From assembly GCF_006965485.1 (NCBI RefSeq), contig NZ_CP041360.1, positions 7,358,501 through 7,422,500 on the forward strand: a stretch of DNA of 64,000 nt, in the 5' to 3' direction. Origin of the DNA: Spirosoma sp. KCTC 42546. Its GTDB lineage: Bacteria > Bacteroidota > Bacteroidia > Cytophagales > Spirosomataceae. Both the position numbers and the translations under genes were made by a program. Under the pieces are notes generated by a model. That model searched no databases, was not told where the DNA came from, and worked only from the letters and a program-made list of their open reading frames with translations. Of the stretch, positions 34,656 through 43,850 are shown in pieces (position 1 is the first letter of the stretch; every line of letters begins with the position of its first letter).

Positions 34656-35663
34656 ATGAAGAAAATCCAAGAAGCCGTAAATGAAATTGCACAAGAGCTA
34701 TATAATCATGCTCTGTTAATGGTGACAGAGGAAAATAAAAATCTCAAAACCTCTGGAAGGCAACTAACATTTAATATAAGCCTTGCAACCACAGTAAATG
34801 CTAGAGTCCAACCCTTGGCTATTGGGCCGCAACTACTAGGCTATGAAATATATATAAATCGTGGTTTGATTTTTAATACTTATATACTTACTGCCATATT
34901 ATTATCAAACTCTAATGTGATGCCTGATTTGGGTGAAAATAATTATGAATTTGCTGGGGGCAAATCAAACATTACTAATATAATATGGGGAGATAATCTT
35001 GAATCACAGATAGATAAGCTCTCAGATGAAGGTTGCAAATTATATTCGTTAACACATAAACGATTTAATGTTTTAAAGATAATCGTTTATAGCGCATTTT
35101 TATTTACTTATTTTCATGAAGTTGGCCATGCAAGACGTTCCCATGTAGATTGGTACTATTCTCTTTATTTAAAAGCTCTTGAGGAAAATAGAAATACCGA
35201 TTATTTAAAACCATTATCTTCTCAAGCTCTTGAACTTTCTGCTGACGCATATGCGTGTTTAGAGATAGCAAGAATTTTAAGTATTTCACCCAATCAGGCC
35301 CAAACCGCTCGATTTTTTGGTTTCGGTATTGCTTTATTATTTGAAATGTTTGACACAGTTTTTTCTCCACAAAAAAACTATTCAGATACTGCCCACCCTC
35401 ATCCTGGCTTACGATACATATACATTTGTTCTGGATTTGCATCTCGAGCAAAAAAATATGGAATATATATTTCTGATGAAGTACAAACGGCTTTCGAGAA
35501 GGCATTTAGAGAAGCTTCCATAGCCTGTTCAACAATTAAATCTGAAGTAACGGTAATTAGAATGTTAGGGCTAGACCTTTTTGATATAAATTCAAAACTG
35601 AATGAGATCTTAGATGAGTTAGACCGAATAACAGTTCATCATATGCCGCGATGGTCTTGGTAG
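34656..35663 (+). CDS. HExxH metalloprotease-like protein
   Basis: 335 residues. A zinc-binding HExxH is present in TYFHEVGHARRSH near residue 155, and a third ligand is likely in ALELSADAYACLE about 40 residues later, the gluzincin-type layout. A later AHPHPGLRY recalls the M48/M78-like C-terminal region. No signal peptide; two hydrophobic segments flank the metal site. The gene is AT-rich and sits 52 bp before the EACC1-like small protein, so the two may act together. Substrate and role are unknown; a conflict or regulatory protease is one reading. Confidence 0.7.
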   Translation: MKKIQEAVNEIAQELYNHALLMVTEENKNLKTSGRQLTFNISLATTVNARVQPLAIGPQLLGYEIYINRGLIFNTYILTAILLSNSNVMPDLGENNYEFAGGKSNITNIIWGDNLESQIDKLSDEGCKLYSLTHKRFNVLKIIVYSAFLFTYFHEVGHARRSHVDWYYSLYLKALEENRNTDYLKPLSSQALELSADAYACLEIARILSISPNQAQTARFFGFGIALLFEMFDTVFSPQKNYSDTAHPHPGLRYIYICSGFASRAKKYGIYISDEVQTAFEKAFREASIACSTIKSEVTVIRMLGLDLFDINSKLNEILDELDRITVHHMPRWSW

Positions 35664-35715
35664 ATGATTATTTCCTATTTTAATTTACTTGTATAACGAC
35701 AAAATTCTGGCTCAT

Positions 35716-36048
35716 ATGACTATTTATACTTCAAGAAAGGAGGCATTAGAATTTGAAAAATTTTTAAACTCTGAACAAATACAATTAATTCAGAAGCCAG
35801 TACTGAATTTAGACACAAGTTCAGTACTAGAATATCTTACAGTTGGAGGAGGTATTACAGCTATAGCAAAATGCATATTACAATATTTGCAGTTACATTA
35901 TCAAAAAAGGAAAGTTACTATAAAATTAAAAGATACATTAGAAATTGATGTTGAAGCAAGTTCAATAAAAGAACTTGAAAAACTACTAGAAGCAGCTGAC
36001 ACAATAACAATTACTAAGTTACAAAATGAATCCAAAAATGACCTATAA
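35716..36048 (+). CDS. EACC1-like small protein
   Basis: 110 residues from ATG 35716; an upstream TTG at 35689 is an alternative. It has an early alpha/beta part, a short hydrophobic helix (YLTVGGGITAIAKCILQYL), a basic KRK turn, and a closing strand-helix (VTIKLKDTLEIDVEASSIKE, then LEKLLEAAD). This layout resembles effector-associated constant component 1 (EACC1) proteins, which partner protease effectors in predicted conflict systems. Here the neighbour is an HExxH protease-like gene. The match is by overall pattern only. Confidence 0.55.
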   Translation: MTIYTSRKEALEFEKFLNSEQIQLIQKPVLNLDTSSVLEYLTVGGGITAIAKCILQYLQLHYQKRKVTIKLKDTLEIDVEASSIKELEKLLEAADTITITKLQNESKNDL

Positions 36049-36053
36049 TATTA

Positions 36054-36296
36054 TTATCGTTTTCTTCTAATGTTCTGCTTTTGCCGTTCGCGAATGGCCT
36101 TCATTTCAGCAACAAGCTTTTCATGCTCGTACTGGGTTTTCCCATGTACCATAGCTCTGCTGTAATCGTTGGGAGCGTTATCACTTTGGGACTTCACAAT
36201 TTTGTCTAATAGCTCCGGCTCATGTTTGGCCAGTTGATAACCATGATTATAACCTTTTAGGAACTCTGGGGATGGCTCTTCTTCGTCCTCTATCAT
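36054..36296 (-). CDS. Small hydrophilic protein beside the integrase block
   Basis: 80 residues, acidic N-terminus (MIEDEEEPSPEFLKGYNHGY) and basic C-terminus (AIRERQKQNIRRKR), mostly helical. It starts 2 nt after the stop of the HTH gene on the same strand and is probably coupled to it. No family recognised. Confidence 0.6.
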   Translation of the reverse strand: MIEDEEEPSPEFLKGYNHGYQLAKHEPELLDKIVKSQSDNAPNDYSRAMVHGKTQYEHEKLVAEMKAIRERQKQNIRRKR

Positions 36297-36298
36297 GG

Positions 36299-36568
36299 CT
36301 AAAAAGTTTCTTTAGTGTGGCGAGATAAATAGTCGTTGATGGAATCGCTATCGTACAGGATAATTTTCCTCTCAGGCTGCGCAAACCGGATACTGCCTTC
36401 ATCACGCAGCTTCTGCAACGTTGTTTTGCTCTGAATGCGCAACTTCTTCATGGCCTCACTGCCTGAAATCCATTTGTCATCCTTAGCCACTTGCTGTTGC
36501 TGAACCCGTTTAAGAACCTTGTCGATCAAGGCGTAAAAAGCGTCATCGTGTAGACAGATAACTTCCAT
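36299..36568 (-). CDS. Helix-turn-helix protein, Bacteroidota excisionase-like
   Basis: 89 residues. An N-terminal helix (FYALIDKVLKRVQQQQ) precedes the winged HTH WISGSEAMKKLRIQSKTTLQ and the wing IRFAQPERKIILYDSDSIND. This is the layout of the HTH proteins that sit next to integrases in Bacteroidota conjugative elements and act in excision or regulation. It lies 130 bp after the integrase gene on the same strand. Confidence 0.85.
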   Translation of the reverse strand: MEVICLHDDAFYALIDKVLKRVQQQQVAKDDKWISGSEAMKKLRIQSKTTLQKLRDEGSIRFAQPERKIILYDSDSINDYLSRHTKETF

Positions 36569-36698
36569 TGTTCTTTTTGACCAAAATAGAGAGTCTACCG
36601 ATAAAAGCTATACGAACCGTCTAAATACTGACTTTTATTCATACCCGTTTTATTTAACGGACTAATAGTCAACTAGCTGCTTGCTTCATTTATTCGAC

Positions 36699-37913
36699 TC
36701 ATCCTAAAATCCGTTCATTGTAATTGTCCAGGATATTGACCGGCAGCCCTTTCAGATAAATTTCGGTAGTTTTTACGCTGGAATGGCCAAGCATCGTGCT
36801 GATCGCTGTCAGCGGAATATCATGTAGCATTGCCTGGGTCGCAAATGAATGTCGGCTCACATAGCTTGTCAGGTTTGAGTCAATACCGCATAGCGAGGCT
36901 AGTAGCTTCAGTTTTTTATTGTACCGTTTTCTGGCCCATTGAATGTCCTTTTCACGTAGGGTTGGCGAGTCCCGTTTCAGGATCGGAAAGACGAACTTGG
37001 AATCGGGGGTTTGTTGCATGTAGTAAACCAGTATGCTTTCAAGCTGTGGGGTAATCTTGATATCGTACAGCTTGCCCGTTTTTCTCCGGCGATACCGCAC
37101 ACGTCCATTCTCTACAGCACTTTTTTCCAGATAAGCCATATCCGCAAAGTTCATCCCGTACATCATGTAGCTGGCAACGAAATAATTCCGCGTATTGAAG
37201 CACAGATGGGCGACCGGAATGTCCAGTTGAATAATCGTTTTAAGAAACTCTCCGTCCAAAGCCCGTTTTTCAGTAGGAGCAGTCTTTATTTTATAGTCAT
37301 CGAATGGATACAATTCTTTATCGGCTACCCCAGACTTAATGGCTTTGTTGTAGATGGCCCTGATTGTCCGCATATAGACGGCCAAGCCATTGGCACCATT
37401 CCCCTTGCTTTTATGATTGGTCTCGAATCTGGCGAGGAAATCATATGTAATCTCTTTGAACAATAAATCCTTACCCTTGCGGTATTCTTTCAAAACACTG
37501 ATTAAGCCCTTATACGATCTGGCCGTACCAACCCGATGCGCTTTAATCAGTTCATCCACGCATTGACTGGCGAATTGCAGAAACGAATCCTTGGCTTCTT
37601 TCTGAGTGATCCGGTCTTTTAAGGACGTGATCGACAAGGTTTGAAGGGTGCCTAATTCATGAAGTTTGAGAATAATGTCCATCGCATCGGTCTTCTCCTT
37701 CTCAATCTGATTATTCAATCGGGTCACGGAACTGACGCCCTTGTAGCTTTTTTTAATAGCTCGTTTTTTCTCATCCCAATCCGCTACAGCAACACTTATT
37801 CCAATGGGGATAGAGGTTGTTTGCGCATTATGGCCCAGCCGCATAATGACCGGATAGGTGCCGTCCTTTTTGGCACGGCGTGTATCTAAGGAAATCACGA
37901 CGTTTGTGTTCAT
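36699..37913 (-). CDS. Tyrosine site-specific integrase, Bacteroidota type
   Basis: 404 residues with the usual layout: N-terminal arm-binding domain (VISLDTRRAKKDGTYPVIMR), SAM-like core-binding domain (~100-205), and C-terminal catalytic domain. Visible active-site parts are YVSRHSFATQAML (arginine in an RHxF box), the second histidine in TMLGHSSVKTT, and the nucleophile in TEIYLKGLP. The length is typical. Its start faces a 3' tRNA-Asn fragment 140 bp away, the expected arrangement for an integrase next to its attachment site. It is therefore the likely integrase of the element that fills the left 38 kb. Confidence 0.95.
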   Translation of the reverse strand: MNTNVVISLDTRRAKKDGTYPVIMRLGHNAQTTSIPIGISVAVADWDEKKRAIKKSYKGVSSVTRLNNQIEKEKTDAMDIILKLHELGTLQTLSITSLKDRITQKEAKDSFLQFASQCVDELIKAHRVGTARSYKGLISVLKEYRKGKDLLFKEITYDFLARFETNHKSKGNGANGLAVYMRTIRAIYNKAIKSGVADKELYPFDDYKIKTAPTEKRALDGEFLKTIIQLDIPVAHLCFNTRNYFVASYMMYGMNFADMAYLEKSAVENGRVRYRRRKTGKLYDIKITPQLESILVYYMQQTPDSKFVFPILKRDSPTLREKDIQWARKRYNKKLKLLASLCGIDSNLTSYVSRHSFATQAMLHDIPLTAISTMLGHSSVKTTEIYLKGLPVNILDNYNERILG

Positions 37914-38055
37914 GATTTAAAGATACAAAAAATTTGCACAAGATTTGCACAAGAAATCCGTATTTAAGCGGTTTATTGTGAAATTACATATTCTGCAAAT
38001 ATCTTATAGTCAGGATATTATAAACCATATTGAACCATATTAAACCAATAATCCG

Positions 38056-38102
38056 CTGACTGTTAATCAGAGGGTCGCTGGTTCGAGCCCAGCTTCGGGA
38101 GC
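38056..38102 (+). other. 3' tRNA-Asn(GTT) fragment, probable right attachment site
   Basis: The anticodon arm (CTGA, loop CTGTTAA, TCAG), variable loop, T-arm (GCTGG, TTCGAGC, CCAGC) and 3' acceptor strand TTCGGGA plus discriminator G are all present. No matching 5' half (TCCCGAA) precedes them. The anticodon GTT is at 38062-38064. Displaced 3' tRNA ends mark one border of elements that integrate in tRNA genes. The element then lies to the left and the chromosome to the right. Confidence 0.85.
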
Positions 38103-38111
38103 CTGATAATC

Positions 38112-38145
38112 AAGCACTTACATACTTTTTGTAAGTGCTTTTTTT
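38112..38145 (+). terminator. Terminator after the tRNA-Asn end
   Basis: A 10-bp perfect stem (AAGCACTTAC with GTAAGTGCTT) and a 9-nt loop are followed by a run of seven T. It is the expected tRNA transcription terminator, left behind with the displaced 3' end. Confidence 0.85.
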
Positions 38146-38265
38146 ATTTTCCTACCCACTGACTCGCCCAGATTGGATATAAATGGTTAATATAAAAGTA
38201 TTAAGTGCTTAGCTGTGTATTTTTATATTAGGCTAGTCAAGGTCATCACTTAGATAGAACTACTT

Positions 38266-38523
38266 ATGTTCAAGAGCGCACAGGAAACCAATAAAGCCAT
38301 CACAGTTTAGCTAAAAGAGTAAGTTGATTTACTTGAAAGTAGCAGCTACCTTTCTTGAGCAAAAGGGTATGACCCAGAAGGATCTGTCAGTTGCCCTCCA
38401 AAATCAGAATCAGAAATTTGTAAATGGGACAGTGGCACACATAACTTAGAATTAAAGACAATCATTCGGATTGATGAAGCTCTGGGTGAAAATATTTCAA
38501 CAGTACCAAAACTAAAGTCATAG
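38266..38523 (+). pseudogene. Decayed XRE-family regulator or antitoxin
   Basis: Pieces in different frames read MFKSAQETNKAITV (then stop), FLEQKGMTQKDLSVALQNQ, EICKWDSGTHNLELKTIIRI and DEALGENI. This is the HTH-XRE pattern of small antitoxin-type regulators. In-frame stops and at least one frameshift show it is dead. Confidence 0.7.
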
Positions 38524-38896
38524 TTTGACAACTTTCACCAATCAAAAATTTATATTAACATATAAATACTCTTTTGTATGGTAATATATTATTTATAAGG
38601 AACCATTTATGGGTTGTAACATGCACAACAAAGGCAAAACCTGAAAACGGTTAAGATAAAAATATTGTTGGTGGTAATATCAAGAAGAAACCTAAAGTAG
38701 TGTACCTCTCTGAGATAAATTATAATTATTGGTACAAACCCCTATTAAAACTGTATATTACAGGCAAAAGCTTGTGTTGCTACATAAAACAAGTAAATTC
38801 CAAAACGTAAAATTGAATATTTTTGCAAGGGTCAGCTGTATCTATTGCGACAATTTTCTATAATTATTGCTATAAGACATATAAGCTTAAATTGAG
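38524..38896. other. AT-rich upstream region of the SIS-HAD operon
   Basis: No gene seen. The promoter of the five-gene operon should lie here; the last ~80 bp are AT-rich, but no clear -33/-7 pair could be fixed by eye. Confidence 0.4.
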
Positions 38897-40792
38897 ATGG
38901 GAAAACCATTTAAAAAAGAATTAACAAAGATTAATTCAACAATAGAATGGGCACTTATACAAGAGTCAAATATCTTGCAGTCATTAATAAATGACCCTAA
39001 TAGAAAACCCTTATATATAGTTGGCTCTGGTGGATCTTTAAGCGCATGCTTTTATTTGGAAACTATTTACCAAAAGCTTGGTGGTTTTGCGAAAGCGATA
39101 ACACCACTTGAATTATATTCTTTGAAAGAATCAATTAAAGGATCAAATATCATATTCATTAGCGCAAGCGGAAAAAATAACGATATATTATTTTCATTCG
39201 AACTTTCAATACAAAGAAATCCTAATCAGATATTAACCATAAGTATGAGTGAAGATTCACCGTTGTCAAGACTGGCAAATTCTTACTCTATTAGTAAATC
39301 TATAAACTTCCCTATACCATCAAAAAAAGATGGTTTTTTAGCAACAAATTCCTTGCTCGCCTATTTTATAATACTATGTAAATCAATCAACAAAGATTCA
39401 TCTCTAATCGAAATTCAACATATCAACTATGAATATTATAAAAGAGATTTAAATAATTTTATGCCTAAAATTAAAGAAAACTTCACATTATTTGTTCTAT
39501 ACGGTGGGTGGGGTAAATCTGTAGCTTATGATATAGAATCAAAATTTACTGAAGCTGCTTTAGGTAATGTAATATTATCAGATTATAGAAATTTTGGACA
39601 TGGTAGGCACCATTGGTTTGCAAAAAAAGGGAATAACTCAGCAATCATTTCATTGATTACACCTGAAGAAGAACTATTACAATTAAAAACTATTAATTTA
39701 TTACCTCCAGAAATACCAACATTAGAAATAAAAAGCAATAATACAGACGCTTCTTCTACTATAGAATTATTAGTGAAATCTTTTTTACTAGCAGATGCTT
39801 TCGGCGATTTGCAGAATATAGATCCAGGACGACCAGGAGTTCCAGACTTTGGAAGTAAACTATACCATTTAAAATACGCTAAAATATATAATACCCCTAT
39901 CTCTGATGAACAAACTGCAATATTAAAGAAGAACAATAAATCAGATATTTCACAGTTCGATATTAGTGAATTAAAATTTTGGAAAGAAAAATATGTAAAC
40001 TTTAAAAATAAAATTAATTCAATTCAATTTTATAGTATAGTATTTGATTACGATGGGACACTGTGTTCAGAAACTGAAAAGAAAATAGGGCCCTGTCAAG
40101 AAATAATAAAATACCTGATAAACTTCCTTGAAAATGGTATAATAATAGGTATAGCCAGTGGTAGAGGTAAATCTGTAAAAATAGATTTAAGAAGAGCTAT
40201 TCCTGAAAAATATTGGAATAATGTAATAATAGGATATTATAATGGTTCTGAATTAGGTCTTTTAGGTGATAATAATACGCCAAACGTACAATTAGAAATT
40301 AATGAAGATTTGCAAAAAGTTTTCGACAGATTAGAGATTATAGAAATTATTAGTAAGAATACAAAGATGACTTTACGACCATACCAACTTACAATAGAGT
40401 TAAATGATACAAAAGATACAGTATATGTAAAAAACTTTATACAAAACTTTGTATTGCCGTACGATAATCTACTTTTTTTAATATCAAGCCACTCAATAGA
40501 TATTGTGGTTAAAGGAAAGTCTTCTAAAGTAAGGGTGGTTGATAAGTGTAACGAGATAAGTTTAGAACGCAATGGAATAAATAATTGCTTAACTATAGGC
40601 GACAAAGGTGTTTGGCCAGGAAACGATTATGCATTATTAGGATTGCCTTATTCACTAAGCGTAGATGAAGTATCTCCTGATCCAGATACATGCTGGAATT
40701 TATGTCAAATTGGTTTAAAAAACATTCCAGCAACAATAAATTATTTAAACAAAATTTCTTTCAAAAAAAACCATTTTATGATAAAATTATGA
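38897..40792 (+). CDS. SIS domain fused to HAD phosphatase
   Basis: 631 residues. Residues ~1-180 form a SIS sugar-phosphate-binding domain: YIVGSGGSLSACFYLE, SNIIFISASGKNNDILFSF, and KKDGFLATNSLLAYFI. From ~380 a HAD phosphatase follows: motif I FDYDGTLCS, motif II IGIASGRGKS, a lysine in KGKSSKVRV, and motif IV TIGDKGVWPGNDYALLG, as in the Cof/SPP-like group. Isomerase-type and phosphatase domains on one chain suggest handling of a phosphorylated sugar. It is the first gene of an AT-rich operon with a phosphoribosyltransferase-like, an ATPase and a PfkB gene. Stop and next start overlap as ATGA. Confidence 0.85.
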   Translation: MGKPFKKELTKINSTIEWALIQESNILQSLINDPNRKPLYIVGSGGSLSACFYLETIYQKLGGFAKAITPLELYSLKESIKGSNIIFISASGKNNDILFSFELSIQRNPNQILTISMSEDSPLSRLANSYSISKSINFPIPSKKDGFLATNSLLAYFIILCKSINKDSSLIEIQHINYEYYKRDLNNFMPKIKENFTLFVLYGGWGKSVAYDIESKFTEAALGNVILSDYRNFGHGRHHWFAKKGNNSAIISLITPEEELLQLKTINLLPPEIPTLEIKSNNTDASSTIELLVKSFLLADAFGDLQNIDPGRPGVPDFGSKLYHLKYAKIYNTPISDEQTAILKKNNKSDISQFDISELKFWKEKYVNFKNKINSIQFYSIVFDYDGTLCSETEKKIGPCQEIIKYLINFLENGIIIGIASGRGKSVKIDLRRAIPEKYWNNVIIGYYNGSELGLLGDNNTPNVQLEINEDLQKVFDRLEIIEIISKNTKMTLRPYQLTIELNDTKDTVYVKNFIQNFVLPYDNLLFLISSHSIDIVVKGKSSKVRVVDKCNEISLERNGINNCLTIGDKGVWPGNDYALLGLPYSLSVDEVSPDPDTCWNLCQIGLKNIPATINYLNKISFKKNHFMIKL

Positions 40793-41904
40793 AACTAGAG
40801 ATAGTTCAAGGTCTTTTGCATAAAGTGGCATCGGGTATGTTCAGCGATGACGAATTGGCAGATAATGGTATTTTCTTCCAGACAATGGCCAAATTTAAGT
40901 ATGATGGATACAAACAGTATGCACCTGGGATGCGTTTTCTTGAACGATTTGCATTGTGGTTACAACAATTTGATGACATCAATGATAGAAAAATAGCGTT
41001 TAATTTTGTTAAAAATAAATTAATTTACATATCAGGTCCTGAAATGGATCTTTTAGTTTCGTCTTCCTACCCAGATGTAGTAAAACCTATATTAGGCAGA
41101 TCTGTCGCTGAAAAACTAGGAATACCAGAATATAAAATTAACAAAATATATGATAATATTCACTTCAAATCATTGTTACGTCAGTCTTTATTCTGTGGTT
41201 TAAGTGATGGTGCAAGAACAGAAATTTTCAGAAGAGCAAATAATAACTTTTTATCGCATGAGCAAATATATCAGACATATGAATTATCTGACAAGAGGGC
41301 AACAAAAATGAAAGAAGAATTAACTTCTGATCAGATAAATATACTAGGTAGAGTGCCTAGTAATGAAGAAAGTAAATTTAAATTTCTATTCTTATTAGAC
41401 GACTTTTCTGCAAGTGGCACTTCATATCTAAAATATAATACATTAACGAATACTTTTAAAGGCAAAATTAACGCTTTATATGAAAATATATATAATAGAA
41501 ATAATTTGAGTGATGTATTTGATTTGAATAACTTAGAGGTACACATTATCTTGTATTTATGTACTGAACAAGCGAAAGAAAATATTGAAGCAAATTTAGA
41601 ACTGCTTGCTAATAATTTTTCTTTATCAAAAAAACCTTCGCTTCATGTATCTTGTCTTATTCCAGATTCATATAGAATAACTGATGAAGATATAAAATAC
41701 TTATGCAACAAAGATACTTATTATGATGCTTCTGCGCTAGAGGATAAACATACAGGCACTGTTAAAATGGGATATAGTGATTGTGCATTGCCAATTGTTC
41801 TATATCATAACTGCCCAAATAATTCAGTATCAATCTTATGGGCGTATGAAAATGCAGAATTTCAAGGTTTATTTCCAAGAGTACCAAGACACAAAGAAAT
41901 ATGA
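40789..41904 (+). CDS. Phosphoribosyltransferase-like protein
   Basis: About 371 residues from ATG 40789, which overlaps the previous stop (ATGA); the longer frame from 40690 lies inside the upstream gene. The centre has LFLLDDFSASGTSYLKYNTL near residues 200-218, the acidic pair plus SGT loop that binds PRPP in type I phosphoribosyltransferases. The flanks are helical and unlike standard purine or pyrimidine enzymes. It resembles the PRTase-like proteins reported in predicted conflict systems with ORC/CDC6-like ATPases, but the reaction is unknown. Coupled to the ATPase gene by another ATGA overlap. Confidence 0.75.
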   Translation: MKLEIVQGLLHKVASGMFSDDELADNGIFFQTMAKFKYDGYKQYAPGMRFLERFALWLQQFDDINDRKIAFNFVKNKLIYISGPEMDLLVSSSYPDVVKPILGRSVAEKLGIPEYKINKIYDNIHFKSLLRQSLFCGLSDGARTEIFRRANNNFLSHEQIYQTYELSDKRATKMKEELTSDQINILGRVPSNEESKFKFLFLLDDFSASGTSYLKYNTLTNTFKGKINALYENIYNRNNLSDVFDLNNLEVHIILYLCTEQAKENIEANLELLANNFSLSKKPSLHVSCLIPDSYRITDEDIKYLCNKDTYYDASALEDKHTGTVKMGYSDCALPIVLYHNCPNNSVSILWAYENAEFQGLFPRVPRHKEI

Positions 41905-43847
41905 TTACTGAAATCAATCCTTTTTTTACAAGAGCTTCAGAATACATTGAACTTGATGATAAGTTTTTAAACCTATTTAGCCCAGAGATCCTGAGCATAT
42001 TTAAAAATGAAAGTAATATATGGCGAAATGTAAATATCTTCAGAAGCGCACCAGGTGGTGGTAAAACCACTTTGCTAAGAATGTTTACACCCAAAGTTTT
42101 AAAAAAATTAAAAGAGACAAGTAGACATGATGATCATAATAGAGAGATATTCAATGAGCTAAAAAATCTTCAAGTTTATGACATAGATGGATCTATCCAA
42201 ATAGTAGGTTCAATTGTTCAATTTAACAATGAGTACGTCTCTATACAATTTTTAAATATAAATGAGTATCAAAAAATAAAAGTGTTTGTCGCTTTAGTGA
42301 ATGTGAGAATAATAATATCAATACTTCAAGCTATCTTCTCTTTAAAAGAATTTAAATCAAGCGACGAATTTTCAAGGATTACTTTCGATTTTAGCAATAG
42401 TCAGTTGTTACCAACTGGGTTAAGAAATATTACTAGTGGGCTTAATATATATAATTGGGCATGCGATTTAGAAGAGAGTATTTGTAACAAAATTGATAGT
42501 GTCTACACTGATACAGTTCTTTCAATTGAAGGAGGTGATAGTTTTTATTCATTAGATATTTTTAACTCTGATAACATTCTAATTGATAATCAAAGAATGA
42601 ATGAGAAAATACTTGTCATGTTAGATGATGTACATAATCTTTCTTCTTTTCAAAGAAATCATCTAATAAATTCTATAATAGCTCGCAGACCAAGGGTCAA
42701 TACTTGGGTTTCTGAAAGGTTGAAAGCGCTCACAATGGATGAATTGTTTTCGGAAGGTAATACTGAAGGTAGAGATATGACAACTATTCATTTAGAAAAA
42801 TTTTGGTCTAAAAAATATGTTGCTTTTGAAAAATTTGTCAAATCTGTTGCTAATAGAAGAGTAGCAGCCGTTTTGGATGTACCCCGAGAATTTGCTAGTT
42901 ATTTACGAGAAGATTTTACAGAAGACGATACCCGTAAAATAAAGGCTGCAATACCGATTGTTAAAGAAAGAGTCATAAAAAATTATGGTTCAACTAAGAA
43001 GTATGAAGCATGGATTAGTGACGTAAAACTTAAAGATGACGATTTTTTTGCTGAATTAGTAAATTGGAGAAGTCTTGAAATACTATGCTTCAGAGATAAT
43101 AATAAATCACAAAAAATGTTAAACTTTGGTGAAGATTTTCTTGAAGTAGAAAAGTTAAAGGATCAGCAAGGCTCAGACGTAAATACTGCTGCTCAACTTT
43201 TTTTAAATAAAGAATTTGATATACCGTTTTATTTTGGAATTTCGAAGATAAGTAAATTATCTTCATTTAATATAGAGCAATTTCTTTCATTATCTGGTGA
43301 GTTATTCGAGGATATAAGATATAATGATATTAAAAGGATTGTAAATCCTAACCACAGTTTGGAAATTTCATCATCTAGACAAGAGAAAATACTAAAAAAT
43401 CTAATAAACAACAAAAAGTGGAAAGAATTAACTAACAAAGTGCCCAATTTTTCTAAAATTGAAATATTTCTTAATGCAATTGGTAGCTTTTGTCAACAAG
43501 AAACCTATACGCCAAATGCATGGAATTCTCCAGGATTAAATGCAGTTGCAATTCTTATGCGTGATAGAGATATTTTAAAGGGAGAAGCCCTTATGGATAA
43601 AAGTAATATATATCATAATTTAGCAAAGTGTATTTCAGATTGTATATCATACAACTTAATAGACTTTGAACTAAATTATAAGAATAAGGACAAAACTTTA
43701 ATGATCCTTTATTTGAATAAAATGTATTGCTCTAAATATAATTTACCATTGAACAGGGGCAAGTTCAAAGAAAAAAGACTTAATGAACTATTAAACTGGT
43801 ATAATAATGGTTTCAAAATATCTGCTCAAAAAAGAATAGTTTTATAG
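41901..43847 (+). CDS. ORC/CDC6-like P-loop ATPase
   Basis: 648 residues. The N-terminus (INPFFTRASEYIELDDKFLN) leads into the P-loop NIFRSAPGGGKTTLLRMFTP near residues 45-65. Walker B is ILVMLDDVHNLSSFQRNHLI near residue 237. The C-terminal ~300 residues are helical, with possible winged-helix segments. The layout fits STAND/ORC-type ATPases that serve as sensors or switches. In this operon it is the natural candidate for the regulatory component that activates the enzymes around it. The gene starts within the previous stop. Confidence 0.8.
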   Translation: MITEINPFFTRASEYIELDDKFLNLFSPEILSIFKNESNIWRNVNIFRSAPGGGKTTLLRMFTPKVLKKLKETSRHDDHNREIFNELKNLQVYDIDGSIQIVGSIVQFNNEYVSIQFLNINEYQKIKVFVALVNVRIIISILQAIFSLKEFKSSDEFSRITFDFSNSQLLPTGLRNITSGLNIYNWACDLEESICNKIDSVYTDTVLSIEGGDSFYSLDIFNSDNILIDNQRMNEKILVMLDDVHNLSSFQRNHLINSIIARRPRVNTWVSERLKALTMDELFSEGNTEGRDMTTIHLEKFWSKKYVAFEKFVKSVANRRVAAVLDVPREFASYLREDFTEDDTRKIKAAIPIVKERVIKNYGSTKKYEAWISDVKLKDDDFFAELVNWRSLEILCFRDNNKSQKMLNFGEDFLEVEKLKDQQGSDVNTAAQLFLNKEFDIPFYFGISKISKLSSFNIEQFLSLSGELFEDIRYNDIKRIVNPNHSLEISSSRQEKILKNLINNKKWKELTNKVPNFSKIEIFLNAIGSFCQQETYTPNAWNSPGLNAVAILMRDRDILKGEALMDKSNIYHNLAKCISDCISYNLIDFELNYKNKDKTLMILYLNKMYCSKYNLPLNRGKFKEKRLNELLNWYNNGFKISAQKRIVL

Positions 43848-43850
43848 ATT

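Noticed and set aside
35104-35505. 133-codon minus frame inside the metalloprotease-like gene
   Set aside because: The plus frame has the HExxH motif and better protein character; the minus frame has no motif.
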